Assembly (NCBI GenBank): GCA_030418545.1
Contig: QAIB01000002.1
Span: 496,001-560,000 of the forward strand
Direction: 5' to 3'
DNA length: 64,000 nt
Origin: Xenophilus aerolatus
Lineage (GTDB): Bacteria; Pseudomonadota; Gammaproteobacteria; Burkholderiales; Burkholderiaceae_C
Under the pieces are notes generated by a model. It ran no database searches. It was not told where the DNA came from and saw nothing but the letters and a program-made list of their open reading frames with translations. This document shows positions 46,760 to 56,214 of the stretch, one piece after another; positions within the stretch are counted from its first letter, which is position 1; each line of letters opens with the position of its first letter. The position numbers and the translations under genes are program-made.

Positions 46760-48631
46760 CTATTTGAGCGACAGATAAGGATTGTTCGGTGGAACGGCAT
46801 CGAATATGTGCGATGGATCTTCGAGCAAATATCCATGCACCTGGCGCGTTTTGCGAGGCCCCATGACCTCGCACGTCCTGATGTTCAGACCCGATGGCTG
46901 TTTCCTGTGGAGTCCGAGTTTTTCAAAGCGCTTCTGCACCCACTGCCAGTTCTGCAGGGCCGCGTCCTTTGCAAGCGGCCCAATGTTTGGATGCTCTTGT
47001 GCGTAGCGCTGGAAAATACCAGGGCTGATCAGGTAAACCGTGTCGGACACGGTATGTACCAGGGCCTTGGCGTCATTGATGATGAGCTTGCGGGTCTGGA
47101 CGGCCTGTTTCAGCCAGGCCATGAAATGCTCGCCCGATGGCCGCCCGGTAAATGAGGCGGAATCGTGCGCGGCAGGCGCGGCGGTCGGCGCCGAAGGACC
47201 AGGGGCCGATGCGGGATGGTCGAGCGGCGCCGCTGCATCGTCGGCACCCTCTGGCGGGGCTTCGACGGACTGCTCCGGCTCAGGCGTTGCCTCGAACATC
47301 GCCAGCATGCTTTCCAGCGGGTCGGCCGGATTGCGCTGCGGGCTGGGAGGTATGGCGCGACTCCCGCCCGACTGATCTGGATGGCTGCTTGCTGCAGGCT
47401 CCTTCTCTGTTGCCGCCGCTGTTCCGGGTCGCAGTGCAGCGTCGTGCGCGGACGGGCGCGGCCCGTCCTCGGCCTCGCCGGCGTTGTCCACGGTCACGGT
47501 TCCCGCAAATGGGCTGGGTCGCTCCGAGGGCTCCCAGATCAGCGCCGGGGCCAGGCGCAGGAGCGTGAAGGCATGGGACCAGCCACTCTCACTGGTAATA
47601 GTTGCGCGCCAGATGGCCTTGCCGGAGGCGGTGGGCTGCAACATGGCATGATCCTGTAGCACGTTGAACACGGCCGTGTTGTTCGCGGGGATGCCATCGA
47701 CCCCCTGGGACAGCAGGTGCGCGCGCAGCTTGTCCGAGACTGTCTTGCTCACCAGCCACAGCGCGTCCTCGGTGAGCCAGCCATCGGAGGCTTCGGGCTG
47801 GTTCAGTTTCAGCTCTTCCTTGAGCAGGTAGCGCAGCCCGTTGACCAGCTTGCGTTGGAGCGAGTGCTTGGGCGCGGCCATGGCACGCGCGGGATCGCCG
47901 CCCAATTCCTGAGCGACGGAGGCGCGGTCAGCCTGCACGACCAGCTCGCCCAGTACCCCGGCGTGCTCGTACTGCCCGGCCAGAACGTAGAGTAGCGGCG
48001 CCCACAGGGAAGGATAGCCACTGAGCCAGTCCAGCAGATCGCGGTCGAGCAGTTGCCGGTAGAGCAAGCCTGTCGCGGCGCTATGGAGCCGGTACTCGCG
48101 GTCGTCGCGGTAGCGGAAGCGGTACGGTTGGCGCAGCGGGCCGTGCCATGGGTGCCAGGTGCTCCCGTCGGCCAGCTCGACGTGCAGATCGACGGCAACC
48201 TTGCCGATGTCATGAAGCAGTGCGGCATAGGCGACGGCCGCAGTCCAGGCTTCGGCCTGCGCCGCTTGGTCTTCGGGGCTGGCCCCGATGGGCAGCAAAT
48301 GGGACTGCCGCAGCTTCAGGCTGTAGGCGACGATTTCGAGGCCGTGATCGAGCATACCGCCCGGGTAGGCGTGGTGGTGCGCTTCGGAGGCCGGGAAGAC
48401 CTGGACCAGCTCGGCGTATCGCTCCAGTGGCGCGCGGTACAGGGTGGCGAACTGCCGGCGCGAGAGCGAGGTGCGCTGCCAGATGTGTTCCAGCAGCTTC
48501 TGCCGGCGCGGGGTGGCCAGCAGCGATGCGGCCGACTCCGGCCGCATCAACCCTTTCGGGAGGTCGATGGCGGGGGCTGGAGACGTCGCGGCAGCGACCG
48601 GAGGCCGTTTCCGCTGGAACAGGGAGAGCAT
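46760..48631 (-). CDS. traI: MobH-family relaxase TraI of the ICE
   Basis: 623 residues. N-terminal TraI_2 domain (about 30-330) with HHHAYPGGMLDHGLEI and ALLHDIGKVAVDLHVELADG, the HD/histidine motifs of MobH relaxases, then a Pro/Ala-rich linker and a C-terminal TraI_2_C domain (about 505-620: SGEHFMAWLKQAVQ, LIINDAKALVHTVSDTVYLISPGIFQRY). It nicks oriT and starts conjugative transfer. I chose ATG 48631 (MLSLFQRKRP); an earlier ATG at 48781 is possible. Typical partner of the PFL_47xx mating-pore genes downstream in this window. Confidence 0.92.
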   Translation of the reverse strand: MLSLFQRKRPPVAAATSPAPAIDLPKGLMRPESAASLLATPRRQKLLEHIWQRTSLSRRQFATLYRAPLERYAELVQVFPASEAHHHAYPGGMLDHGLEIVAYSLKLRQSHLLPIGASPEDQAAQAEAWTAAVAYAALLHDIGKVAVDLHVELADGSTWHPWHGPLRQPYRFRYRDDREYRLHSAATGLLYRQLLDRDLLDWLSGYPSLWAPLLYVLAGQYEHAGVLGELVVQADRASVAQELGGDPARAMAAPKHSLQRKLVNGLRYLLKEELKLNQPEASDGWLTEDALWLVSKTVSDKLRAHLLSQGVDGIPANNTAVFNVLQDHAMLQPTASGKAIWRATITSESGWSHAFTLLRLAPALIWEPSERPSPFAGTVTVDNAGEAEDGPRPSAHDAALRPGTAAATEKEPAASSHPDQSGGSRAIPPSPQRNPADPLESMLAMFEATPEPEQSVEAPPEGADDAAAPLDHPASAPGPSAPTAAPAAHDSASFTGRPSGEHFMAWLKQAVQTRKLIINDAKALVHTVSDTVYLISPGIFQRYAQEHPNIGPLAKDAALQNWQWVQKRFEKLGLHRKQPSGLNIRTCEVMGPRKTRQVHGYLLEDPSHIFDAVPPNNPYLSLK

Positions 48632-48946
48632 GTCGATGTCCTGATAGCGGGCCGGGCGGGAGGCCTTTTTGCCTTTTCGGGATAGGGCCTTTCCCCTTGC
48701 ATCCCATTCCCTTGCCGTTTCGACCCTTTGGCCTTTCACCGTTTCGGTATAGCTGGGCCTGAGTTGCGGCTCCAGCGTCAATGCGGAACCCGCACGAATG
48801 GATTGGACGGCGAATTGGCGCTGGCCCCGGCCTATGCTGCCGGGACGCTACACCGCCAGGTGGGCTCCCACTCAGGCGATCAAGTTGACAAAGGCGACAA
48901 AGGCGACTAGAGTGAGTCTTGTCTCAAACCTGCCTGGGAGATCACC
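48632..48946. other. Gap between traI and the RES module
   Basis: 315 bp holding the possible 5' extension of traI (to 48781), the promoter at 48885-48913 and the antitoxin ribosome-binding site. In ICEclc-like elements an oriT lies near traI, but I could not identify a nic-site motif here. Confidence 0.4.
48885..48913 (+). promoter_or_regulatory. Promoter of the RES toxin-antitoxin operon with direct repeats
   Basis: TTGACA (48885-48890), 17 bp, TAGAGT (48908-48913). The sequence from 48887 reads GACAAAGGC twice in a row. The short arms GAGT...CTC downstream give further symmetry. These repeats are candidate binding sites for the antitoxin. Confidence 0.72.
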
Positions 48947-49573
48947 ATGCCCAATGCCATTGAATTCATTGCCGATCGCCTGCCGCGCGTCACGGTGGAG
49001 GATGTGCGCCGCTTCGCGGATACCGTCGAAATCCGGGATGCGCCGGCTTTCGCGGCCGAGTTGCAGGCGTTCATCCACGAGCGCGTGGAGGCTGTGACGC
49101 TGCCCGCTAACCTGGAAGGTGAAACGGTGGCGCAGGCCTTGCAGCGCAAGGCGGCCGCGTTGCGCTCCGACACGCGCTGGGCACCGACTGAAACCGACGT
49201 CCAGAGAGGCCGCGCCGTGCTGCTGGAAGCCTTCAACCAGCCGCATAACCTGCCGATCCCCGAGTACGCCAAGCTGGCGGACAAGTCGCGCCAGCAGATC
49301 TACAAGGACATCCTCGCCCGTCGGCTGTTGGCGCTGAACGTGGGGCCGCGCGGTCAGAAGCTGCCCGACTGGCAGCTCGACCCGGTAAAGCAGCAGTTGA
49401 CCCAAACCGTGCTTCAGGAGGTCGAGGGCATCGACCCCTGGACGATCTACCGCGCGCTGTCCGAACCGCTCGAAGGCTTGGGCGGCCGCTCGCCGGTGGA
49501 TGCGGTGACGCACAGCACGATCGATGACGTGGCCGATGCCGTGTTCAACGTACTGGGCGTTCAGGTGCATTGA
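48947..49573 (+). CDS. RES-module antitoxin (Xre/MbcA/ParS-like toxin-binding domain)
   Basis: 208 residues, first gene of the TA pair (12 bp before the toxin). N-terminal half (about 1-95) is helical and not recognised. From about 96 on it has PIPEYAKLADKSRQQIYKDI (excisionase-like helix), GPRGQKLPDWQLDP and PLEGLGGRSPVDAV, the last matching the P-x-LGGR-P motif of MbcA/ParS toxin-binding domains. This part aligns over about 100 residues with the ICE integrase C-terminus at about 40% identity. It probably binds the RES toxin and its own promoter (48885-48913). Confidence 0.8.
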   Translation: MPNAIEFIADRLPRVTVEDVRRFADTVEIRDAPAFAAELQAFIHERVEAVTLPANLEGETVAQALQRKAAALRSDTRWAPTETDVQRGRAVLLEAFNQPHNLPIPEYAKLADKSRQQIYKDILARRLLALNVGPRGQKLPDWQLDPVKQQLTQTVLQEVEGIDPWTIYRALSEPLEGLGGRSPVDAVTHSTIDDVADAVFNVLGVQVH

Positions 49574-49585
49574 AGCGAGATCGCC

Positions 49586-50218
49586 ATGAGCCACGAGCTG
49601 CCTTCGTTCCTGATCGATGCCGGTGAACTGCTCCAGCATGTGAGCCGCGTCGTCTATCGGGGCAGCCCGCTGTACTATGGCCGCAGCAGCACCAATCGCT
49701 ACGATGACCCGGCGCGGGCCTACGGCGTGCTCTACCTGGGGCGCGACCTGCCCACGGCGCTGATGGAGTCGGTGTTTCATAAGCACCAGTGGCTTGCGGA
49801 CACGAAGCGCTCGATCGCGCTGAAAGAAGTCCAGGCCCGGATGGTGCGCGCAGTAGGCGTGATGGACGATGTGCTCTTGGCCGACCTCACGGCGCCGGGC
49901 GTCATGGCGGGCTACTTCGGCCTGAACCTGGAGCAGTTGGCCAGCCGCGACTACACGCACACGCAGCAAGTGTCCGCCCAGGTGCATGCAATTCTCGGAG
50001 ACGACGGCCAAGCGCTGTTCGACGGGGTGCTCTATCCGTCGCGCAACAACTATCCCGCCAAGAGCATCGCCCTGTTCGAGCGTGCGGCAGCAAAGGTAGG
50101 CGTTGTCGATGACATCGACCTGGTGGACCATGTGGACTGGCCGCACTTCGTTGCCACGTATCGCGTCGACGTGGAGCCTGACCCCGGCCCGGTGGAACCG
50201 GATGACGAAGCGTCATGA
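49586..50218 (+). CDS. RES-domain toxin (NAD+-targeting)
   Basis: 210 residues. The RES family is named for conserved Arg-Glu-Ser: Arg in VVYRGSP (about residue 25), Glu in ALMESVFH (about 61) and Ser in VLYPSRNNYP (about 150); ALYLG-like and ARVVR strands fit the ADP-ribosyltransferase-like fold. Known RES toxins (MbcT, Res, ParT) deplete NAD+ or modify targets with it. It is paired with the antitoxin upstream. It likely stabilises the ICE by post-segregational killing. Adjacent to relaxase genes in many ICEs. Confidence 0.85.
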   Translation: MSHELPSFLIDAGELLQHVSRVVYRGSPLYYGRSSTNRYDDPARAYGVLYLGRDLPTALMESVFHKHQWLADTKRSIALKEVQARMVRAVGVMDDVLLADLTAPGVMAGYFGLNLEQLASRDYTHTQQVSAQVHAILGDDGQALFDGVLYPSRNNYPAKSIALFERAAAKVGVVDDIDLVDHVDWPHFVATYRVDVEPDPGPVEPDDEAS

Positions 50219-50291
50219 AGCACTTTGAAGCCCGCAGCAGAATGAAATGGACCAAATTGGAATAGGCATCCCTCAGTAGCAGGAGACGACC

Positions 50292-50651
50292 ATGAGCACC
50301 ACGACCCGCATCAGCACTGCGGAACGCCTCGGCCGCGCCCTTGGCCGCGGGTGGCGCGCCTATGCGCGCAGCGAACGTCGGGCGTCGAACTGGTTGGTGT
50401 CCAAGGGTGTGCCGTTGGCTGCCGCCGCCGCGCTGCTGTGGGCCGGCAAACTGGCTGTCCTGGGGCTGCTGCTCTACGTTGCTTTCTGGCTGGCGTTGCT
50501 GCTGGTCGCGCTGGTGTTTGTGGCCCGGGGGCACGATACCGTCGAATGGGAGCCGCCCGAACCAGAGTGGCGGCACGGGCACGCCGGTTTTGGCCTCTAT
50601 ACCCACGATGAGTATCGGATAGATTCACATGATCCATCTGATGAGACCTAG
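50292..50651 (+). CDS. DUF3742 ICE-associated membrane protein
   Basis: 119 residues. Basic N-terminus (RLGRALGRGWRAYARSERR), two hydrophobic segments (AAAAALLWAGKLAVLGLLL, AFWLALLLVALVFVA), and an acidic His-containing tail WRHGHAGFGLYTHDEYRIDS. DUF3742 proteins occur almost only in ICEclc/PFGI-1 type elements, next to the TraG-N gene. Function unknown. It is convergent with traG (gap of 15 bp). Confidence 0.78.
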   Translation: MSTTTRISTAERLGRALGRGWRAYARSERRASNWLVSKGVPLAAAAALLWAGKLAVLGLLLYVAFWLALLLVALVFVARGHDTVEWEPPEPEWRHGHAGFGLYTHDEYRIDSHDPSDET

Positions 50652-50666
50652 CGAAGAAGCAAGGCA

Positions 50667-52214
50667 CTACTTCCTCTTGCTGGGTGTCGATGCCCACTTC
50701 ATAGCGCCGCCAAAGGCCATGTCGGCGGCTTTGCCGCCGGCCGCTTTGGCGCCTGCCGTACCAGCAGCAAGCCCTTGCAACATGCCCCCCACGGCGTAGC
50801 CCGCCCATCCCAAGGCGGTTACCCAGAACAAGGGCAGCACGATGAACATCGTCGCCATGACGAAATTCAACAGCATGTCTCCGAAGGCATTGTTGAGGCC
50901 CATGACCGGATCGAAATTCGTATGCGGCCGGTTCCATCCCCAGCCCCATCCGTAGAGCGCGTCCAGAATGGTGCTGTCGATCCAGCGCGCGAGTTGGAAC
51001 CAGAAATCCACGAAGAACAGCGCAAACTGCACCACGCTGACCGTCACGAGTGTTTTCAGGTTGTAGGTGCTAACCATGAGCACCACCGGAATGCAGACAA
51101 CCAGCGCCATCTTCAAGAGCGCCAGCACCATCGGAAGAGCCTGGCGCATTGCATCCATGGAGGGGAAGTAGCCCAGCGAGCCTACCGCCAGTCCTACGTC
51201 GGCCGCCGCCCGGGTGATGATGTTTGGGTCGGTCATTTCGATCTGGCCACCGTAGTCCGTATAGACGCTGCCTTGGTTCAGCTTCTGCTGTCGCGGTGAC
51301 GCGATCGCGCGGATCACCGAATCGTCCACCTCGGCACGGCTCAGGAAGCCAGCCCAGCCCGCCAGGCGATTGAGCAGGCTCGGGTCCACCTGACCCAGCA
51401 AGCGTGCCCGCAGTCCATTGCTGCCATCGGCCCACCATTGCCTGCAGGTCGGATAGCCGCCGCCGCTGGCCACCTGCGCAAGCCCTGCGTCGCGCGTGCT
51501 GTCATAGGGCCAGTCCTCGCGCGGGGTGCTGGAACGGTATGTGTCGTAGTAGCCGTTCGTGTCCGTGAAGAAGCGTGAGCCGATCCAGGTTACGTCGTGC
51601 AGCTGCTGCTCATCGAGTTGAGGCCGCTGCATGAACAATTTCGCCCGCGCAGCCCCATAGCAATCCCGCGAGAAATCCGCTACTTCCTGAGCCAACACTG
51701 GGTCGTCAATGCGAGTCGCGTCGATCTCCATGCGCATCTGCCGCAGGTCCGTGCCGCACGGGATCGCTGCCACTGAAGCGCCCGTGACGGCGCGCGAGAG
51801 CGCGTGCATGAACGCCCACCACACCGGCACCTTCGCCGACTGGTTGTTGATGGTGCTGAAAGATTGCGACCAGCCGGTATTCGAGGGCTGCGGCACACTG
51901 ACCTGGCATTGCGCCGAGCGCGAGCTGTCGTACTGGATGGTGTTGAGGTCCACGTCGATGAACGGGATGCCCGCGAACATCACCACCACGATGGCGACGA
52001 AGACCCGGTTCTCGATGCGGGCGGCGCTCAGCACGCCTTTATTGCCCTCGTCGGCGCCTTCTGCACGGGCCTTCAACCACTCCTGCACGATGATCGCCAC
52101 GAAAGGCAGCGCGAAGACGCCGCTGGATACCAGCACGGCCCAGATGCCGTTGTTGACGATCCAGGACACCAGCGTAAGGTAATACTCCAGGTAGTCGGTC
52201 GTGAACAGAGTCAT
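50667..52214 (-). CDS. traG: TraG-N-domain conjugation membrane protein
   Basis: 515 residues with several membrane helices: WIVNNGIWAVLVSSGVFALPFVAIIVQ near the N-terminus, VFVAIVVVMFAGIPFIDVDL, a central soluble part, then LKMALVVCIPVVLMVSTYN and MFIVLPLFWVTALGWAGYAVGGM. Matches the TraG N-terminal family of F-like and ICE systems, which stabilises mating pairs. The C-terminus is short (GGAMKWASTPSKRK), lacking the soluble entry-exclusion part of F TraG. It is the last gene of the leftward tra operon. Confidence 0.87.
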   Translation of the reverse strand: MTLFTTDYLEYYLTLVSWIVNNGIWAVLVSSGVFALPFVAIIVQEWLKARAEGADEGNKGVLSAARIENRVFVAIVVVMFAGIPFIDVDLNTIQYDSSRSAQCQVSVPQPSNTGWSQSFSTINNQSAKVPVWWAFMHALSRAVTGASVAAIPCGTDLRQMRMEIDATRIDDPVLAQEVADFSRDCYGAARAKLFMQRPQLDEQQLHDVTWIGSRFFTDTNGYYDTYRSSTPREDWPYDSTRDAGLAQVASGGGYPTCRQWWADGSNGLRARLLGQVDPSLLNRLAGWAGFLSRAEVDDSVIRAIASPRQQKLNQGSVYTDYGGQIEMTDPNIITRAAADVGLAVGSLGYFPSMDAMRQALPMVLALLKMALVVCIPVVLMVSTYNLKTLVTVSVVQFALFFVDFWFQLARWIDSTILDALYGWGWGWNRPHTNFDPVMGLNNAFGDMLLNFVMATMFIVLPLFWVTALGWAGYAVGGMLQGLAAGTAGAKAAGGKAADMAFGGAMKWASTPSKRK

Positions 52215-52229
52215 GGCCCGAATCTCCTC

Positions 52230-52586
52230 TCAGCCCTGCATCAACAGGCTGGCTTCCAGCGCCACGATGGCGACGACGCCTGCGATCTCGGTGCGCACCA
52301 GGCGGTGCCGCGCCTGGGCGTCGTCCTCACGTACCAGCAGCCGGCGGCGCATCCAGATCCACCCGTACACCGTCGCCCCGTATAGACACAGCCGCCACAC
52401 GAATAAGTAACCCGCAGCGGCGGCGAGCCACCGCTCCCAGCCGGCAACGCTGCCGACCAGGTAGATGCCGGCGATGTTGGCCGCGACCGCGGCGGCAACG
52501 ATCAGCACCGTCCACAGCAGCGCCTTCGCCGCGCGCCGGCTGAACAGCCAGCGCAAGGGGCGCCAAGTCATGCGCGCCGCGCTCAT
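52230..52586 (-). CDS. ICE-conserved small membrane protein
   Basis: 118 residues, three to four hydrophobic segments (LLWTVLIVAAAVAANIAGIYLVG, WLAAAAGYLFVWRLCLYGATVYGW, IAGVVAIVALEASLLMQG). It sits between TraG-N and the PFL_4711-family gene and its ATG overlaps that gene's stop (ATGA). Position suggests a mating-pore accessory protein; I do not recognise a named domain. Confidence 0.72.
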   Translation of the reverse strand: MSAARMTWRPLRWLFSRRAAKALLWTVLIVAAAVAANIAGIYLVGSVAGWERWLAAAAGYLFVWRLCLYGATVYGWIWMRRRLLVREDDAQARHRLVRTEIAGVVAIVALEASLLMQG

Positions 52587-53977
52587 GGCCTGGCTCCTGG
52601 ATTGCCCTTCTGCAACTGGTCGAGGCGGTCGGGTACCGGATCACCCTCGTAGATGCCGCGCGAGCCTGCCGCGCGCGTACCGTGCCGCTGGATGATGGCC
52701 ATCGGTGAGTTGTTTGCCAGCTCGCGCCGAAGCTCCAGCTCCGTCTTCAGGTTGCGGATCTCCCGGTCGAGCGTGTCGCTCTCGTGGTTCACGGCCTTGA
52801 CCGCGAGTTCGTTGGCTGCGACGTTGGGCTCCTTCTTGCCCGTGAGCAGCGTGCGCTGGAGCAGCAGCGCTTTTTCCAGCACCGACGACAGCGCCACCTC
52901 CGACGCGAGGCGCCGCGCCAGAAGGTCCTGGTCCGGCTCGTCGCGCAGCGCCTCGATCACGCCACGCGTGATTGGCAGCGACGTGCTGCCAGCCTCGCGC
53001 AGGTTCTCAAAGGTGGTAGTGCGCGTGCCGGAAACCAGCTCCTGAAGGACCTCCAGCTTCGCCTCGTACTCTTCCTGGATCAGCGGCGTCAGCCCGACGC
53101 CGGGCACCGTCTCGGTCTTGGTGCAGGAGTCGCAGGTGCGCTGCACCTGCTCTCCGAGGACCCGCGTGGCCCATTCGGTCGCCTGCTGCGGCGACGTCCA
53201 GGTCTGGCAGGACAGGCTCGCACAACTGGCGGACGCGATGGAGGATGTGTCCGTCACGCCACGACCGTTGACCAGGTTGTAGCCCGCGCGGGTGACGTCG
53301 CCGACCACCCGGATGGCGGACTGGCCTGCGCCACCAGCATTGCTGCCACCCACCCAGGGCACGCCGTCGTTGCCGCGGCGCGTCTCGGCCTGCTCGACGG
53401 CCGACACGGCATCGTTGCTGCCAACCGCGTCACGCAAGGCCATGCCTTCGGCCATCTGGCTCCAGCCAAGCTGGCCACCCGCTGTCTCGGCCATCTTCTC
53501 CGCCATGGCGCGGCACGTCAGCTTGGAGCGGTCGAAGTCCAGCCGCGCCTGCAGCACGCCGTTGGTCAGCAGGTTGTACAGGCCCGGATCGGCGCGCTGA
53601 ATGATCAGCGCCGGCAGGGACGCTACCGCGCTGGTGGCGCTCTGGATTACGTTGCTCATGATCTGCTGAAAGCCGTTCGTGATGCCGTTGAGCTGATTGC
53701 GCAGCGTGGTCTGGATGCTCATGTCGCCGCAGATCAGGTTGCTGTTCCACCCCACACCGACCCCGATGGAGCGCATGCCGGCCGCGCGGCCCATGGACAC
53801 CGCGCTGCCGCCGCCGATCGAGTACATGACGTCATCGCCAATGACGGGGCCGCTGTTCTGGTATCCGACCTGTGCCCACGCCAGGCCGCAGACCAGGGCG
53901 AGCGTGCCGGCCAGTGCCGTCGGGCGCAGCAGGCGGCACGCCTTGGTGGACAGGTTCTTCGGTTCAGGACGCTTCAT
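52583..53977 (-). CDS. Mating-pore protein, PFL_4711 family (TIGR03755-type)
   Basis: 464 residues with signal peptide (ALVCGLAWAQ). Recognisable by VGYQNSGPVIGDDVMYSIGGG and GMRSIGVGVGWNSNLICGDM, conserved in PFGI-1-class ICEs, with cysteines for disulfides. F-like TraH counterpart in gene order (after TraU/TrbC-like genes). It probably acts in periplasmic pilus assembly. The 3' end overlaps the small membrane gene by 4 bp. Confidence 0.85.
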   Translation of the reverse strand: MKRPEPKNLSTKACRLLRPTALAGTLALVCGLAWAQVGYQNSGPVIGDDVMYSIGGGSAVSMGRAAGMRSIGVGVGWNSNLICGDMSIQTTLRNQLNGITNGFQQIMSNVIQSATSAVASLPALIIQRADPGLYNLLTNGVLQARLDFDRSKLTCRAMAEKMAETAGGQLGWSQMAEGMALRDAVGSNDAVSAVEQAETRRGNDGVPWVGGSNAGGAGQSAIRVVGDVTRAGYNLVNGRGVTDTSSIASASCASLSCQTWTSPQQATEWATRVLGEQVQRTCDSCTKTETVPGVGLTPLIQEEYEAKLEVLQELVSGTRTTTFENLREAGSTSLPITRGVIEALRDEPDQDLLARRLASEVALSSVLEKALLLQRTLLTGKKEPNVAANELAVKAVNHESDTLDREIRNLKTELELRRELANNSPMAIIQRHGTRAAGSRGIYEGDPVPDRLDQLQKGNPGARP

Positions 53978-53986
53978 CGTGGCACC

Positions 53987-54937
53987 TCAGAGGAAATCGA
54001 CGCTGCCGAGGAACACCTGGCCCCGGCGTTCGCAGCACGCATACGGACGCCACAGCGCCCACGCGTAGTCGCCTTGCTGGGCTTGGGTCAGCGTGCCGCT
54101 GTGGGGGAACACCACGCAGGTGTTCGACAGGCGCGGCGTCAGTTCCTGCCACTTGCCGGTCGAGGCATCACCTTCCATCAGCGCGCCGGCCGGCCAGTAG
54201 CCATCACGCGCGTTGGCGAGCAGCGGCTGGTACACGTGCAACTGCCCGCGCCGCGTGACGACGTCACCGGCGCGCTGAGCCACGACCGCCCCGGATTTGT
54301 GGTCGTCGGTCTGGTGCAGGAAGCCGCCGCGCGGATAGACATTGCCCCAGAGGTTCATCGTGGTGCGCGCACCGACCTCGCGCCGGCCCGGGATCAGCGC
54401 CTCCGGGTAGGCCATCTCGGGCACGTTGTAGCGCCAGGCCAGCGTGTCCAAGGTGCTGAGCAGATACGGCATGAAGGCCGTTCCCGCGCCTTGGCAAAAA
54501 TAGCCCGAGGACGAGGCGAACTGGTTGAACACCTCGCCGCCGGGATGGCCGATGACATCGGCGTTCTTGAATTTGGCGAGGTTGTTTTCGTGGTCTTCGT
54601 TGGTGGTGCCGTCGCCGCCTGCCTGGGCCGAGGCGTTCGGCATGCTCATCGCTCGCACTTCGACCCAGGGGTTCTCTCCGGTGTTGCTGTAGCTGGAGAC
54701 GACCGCATCGGGGACGTAGTGCCGGACCTTGGTGGACGTGCGCACCGAGCAGCCGCCATAGGTGCAATACAGCCAGTAGCAGATGCCCACCACCCGGTAC
54801 TCCAGGCAGTCCGGCGACATGACGGAGGACACGATGGTGACGGTGTTCAGGGCGTAGCTGCCCGTGGCGCTGACCAGCAGCAGCGAGGCCACGGCGACGC
54901 GCAGGCGGCGCAGCAGGTCGAATGGGCGATAGGTCAC
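53987..54937 (-). CDS. TraU-like mating-pore protein, PFL_4710 family (TIGR03756-type)
   Basis: 316 residues, signal peptide (VSATGSYA), Cys-rich: DCLEYRVVGICYWLYCTYGGCSV at the N-terminal end, and a C-terminal pair in RPYACCERRGQVFLG. This cysteine pattern is that of TraU proteins, which are DsbC-dependent periplasmic conjugation factors. Overlaps the upstream TrbC-like gene by 4 bp. Confidence 0.86.
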   Translation of the reverse strand: MTYRPFDLLRRLRVAVASLLLVSATGSYALNTVTIVSSVMSPDCLEYRVVGICYWLYCTYGGCSVRTSTKVRHYVPDAVVSSYSNTGENPWVEVRAMSMPNASAQAGGDGTTNEDHENNLAKFKNADVIGHPGGEVFNQFASSSGYFCQGAGTAFMPYLLSTLDTLAWRYNVPEMAYPEALIPGRREVGARTTMNLWGNVYPRGGFLHQTDDHKSGAVVAQRAGDVVTRRGQLHVYQPLLANARDGYWPAGALMEGDASTGKWQELTPRLSNTCVVFPHSGTLTQAQQGDYAWALWRPYACCERRGQVFLGSVDFL

Positions 54938-55389
54938 GGTTGCCTCCTCCGGTGCTGCTCGATGCAGGACACGGCCCGGGCCACGTCAGGCTCGCCATAG
55001 ACCACATAGCGTTGGTCCACCACGACGGCCGGGATGGTCGTGACACCCAAACTCCATGCGTCGGTGATGCCCTGGTAGGCGGTGCCAATGCGGCGCTGAA
55101 GGTCGGTGCCGCCTTGGTTCAGGCGTTGCCGGACGATGGCTGCTGCGCGCTCGGGGTCGGCTGGCAGATCTGCGGAAAGCTCTGCTTCGAGCCCGGATGC
55201 CCGGTCCAGCTCGATCAGCCGCTCGCCGCCCATGGTCTTGACCGGGTGGCGGCTGTCGGTGACGACCACCACGTCGGCGGCGAACGCGGCCGGGCTGAAT
55301 GCCGCGAACGACGCCGGCAGCACGATGGCCAGGCCAAGGGTTCGCCAGCCTGGTGCGAACCGGGTAAAAGCTCCTGGCATGTCTTGCAC
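54934..55389 (-). CDS. TrbC-like protein, PFL_4709 family (TIGR03757-type)
   Basis: 151 residues: signal peptide ending near FAADVVVVTDSRHPV, then a thioredoxin-like TrbC/DUF1525 domain with GVTTIPAVVVDQRYVVYGEPDVARA. Normally forms part of the periplasmic pilus assembly set with TraU. It shares ATGA with the following TraU-like gene. The start could also be an internal ATG; the first is supported by the signal sequence. Confidence 0.83.
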   Translation of the reverse strand: MQDMPGAFTRFAPGWRTLGLAIVLPASFAAFSPAAFAADVVVVTDSRHPVKTMGGERLIELDRASGLEAELSADLPADPERAAAIVRQRLNQGGTDLQRRIGTAYQGITDAWSLGVTTIPAVVVDQRYVVYGEPDVARAVSCIEQHRRRQP

Positions 55390-55544
55390 CCCGGAAGTTG
55401 ATCAGGGCCATAGTCAAACGCCGAACCCCATGCGGCCCCAACAAACAATGCGCATCGCGGCCACCCCGCATACCTGCTTGTGTCGCCGCGCAGAAAAATG
55501 CGGAGGCCGAAGCCTCCGCGCTGATCAACGAAGCAGTACAACCC

Positions 55545-56039
55545 TTACAGCAGGCCGGACTCCGCAAAGGAGAACGGGGCACCCTGGCCGACGATGATGT
55601 GGTCCAGTACCCGCACATCGATGAGCGCCAGCGCGGCCTGCAGTTGCTGGGTCAGCATGCGATCCGCGCTCGACGGCTCGGAAATGCCCGAGGGGTGCTG
55701 GTGCGCGAAGACCACCGCGGCCGCATTCAACTGCAGAACACGCTGCACAACGACACGCGGATAGACCGAAGTCGCGTTGATCGTGCCCCTGAACAGCGGC
55801 TCGTAGGCCAGTACCTGGTGCATGCTGTCCAGGAACACAGCGACGAATATTTCGTTGGGCTCGGCCACCAGCTTCACGCGCAGGTAGTCGCGCACGGCCG
55901 TGGGGTCGAGGAGTTTCGGACCCGCTTTGAAAACCCGCTTCTCCAGCAGCGCAATGGCTTGCTGGATGATCCAGTCCTCGTGCTGGGCAGCGATGGCGGA
56001 AAGCGACTCCAGGCAGGAGTCATTGACGACGAAAGACAT
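55545..56039 (-). CDS. RadC-family JAB-domain protein
   Basis: 164 residues, shorter than chromosomal RadC (about 220), which lack the N-terminal HhH part here. JAMM metal motif [14 protein letters not shown] in FAHQHPSG. Typical of ICE- and plasmid-borne RadC proteins, whose role in conjugation or repair remains unsettled. I chose ATG 56039 (MSFVVNDSC). It interrupts the mating-pore gene order between the TrbC-like and Dsb-like genes. Confidence 0.85.
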   Translation of the reverse strand: MSFVVNDSCLESLSAIAAQHEDWIIQQAIALLEKRVFKAGPKLLDPTAVRDYLRVKLVAEPNEIFVAVFLDSMHQVLAYEPLFRGTINATSVYPRVVVQRVLQLNAAAVVFAHQHPSGISEPSSADRMLTQQLQAALALIDVRVLDHIIVGQGAPFSFAESGLL

Positions 56040-56214
56040 GGCGAACCTCCAAATGGTGAGATCGGAGGGCGCGCGCCCGGGGAGGGCAAGCCCTCCTGGG
56101 GAACGAACAAGGTGCATCCATCACCGCGGTGGCGGTGATCGTTCGCGGCCAGGATGCGAGGCGAACGGGTTGCGGTCAGCGCAGCGGACTGCGCCGTAGC
56201 CTTGAAGACCGGGG

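Noticed and set aside
52784-55000. 738-codon plus-strand frame across the PFL_4711 and TraU-like genes (likewise 57484-58608 and 60220-61845)
   Set aside because: Antisense to intact, translationally coupled tra genes; products are low-complexity.
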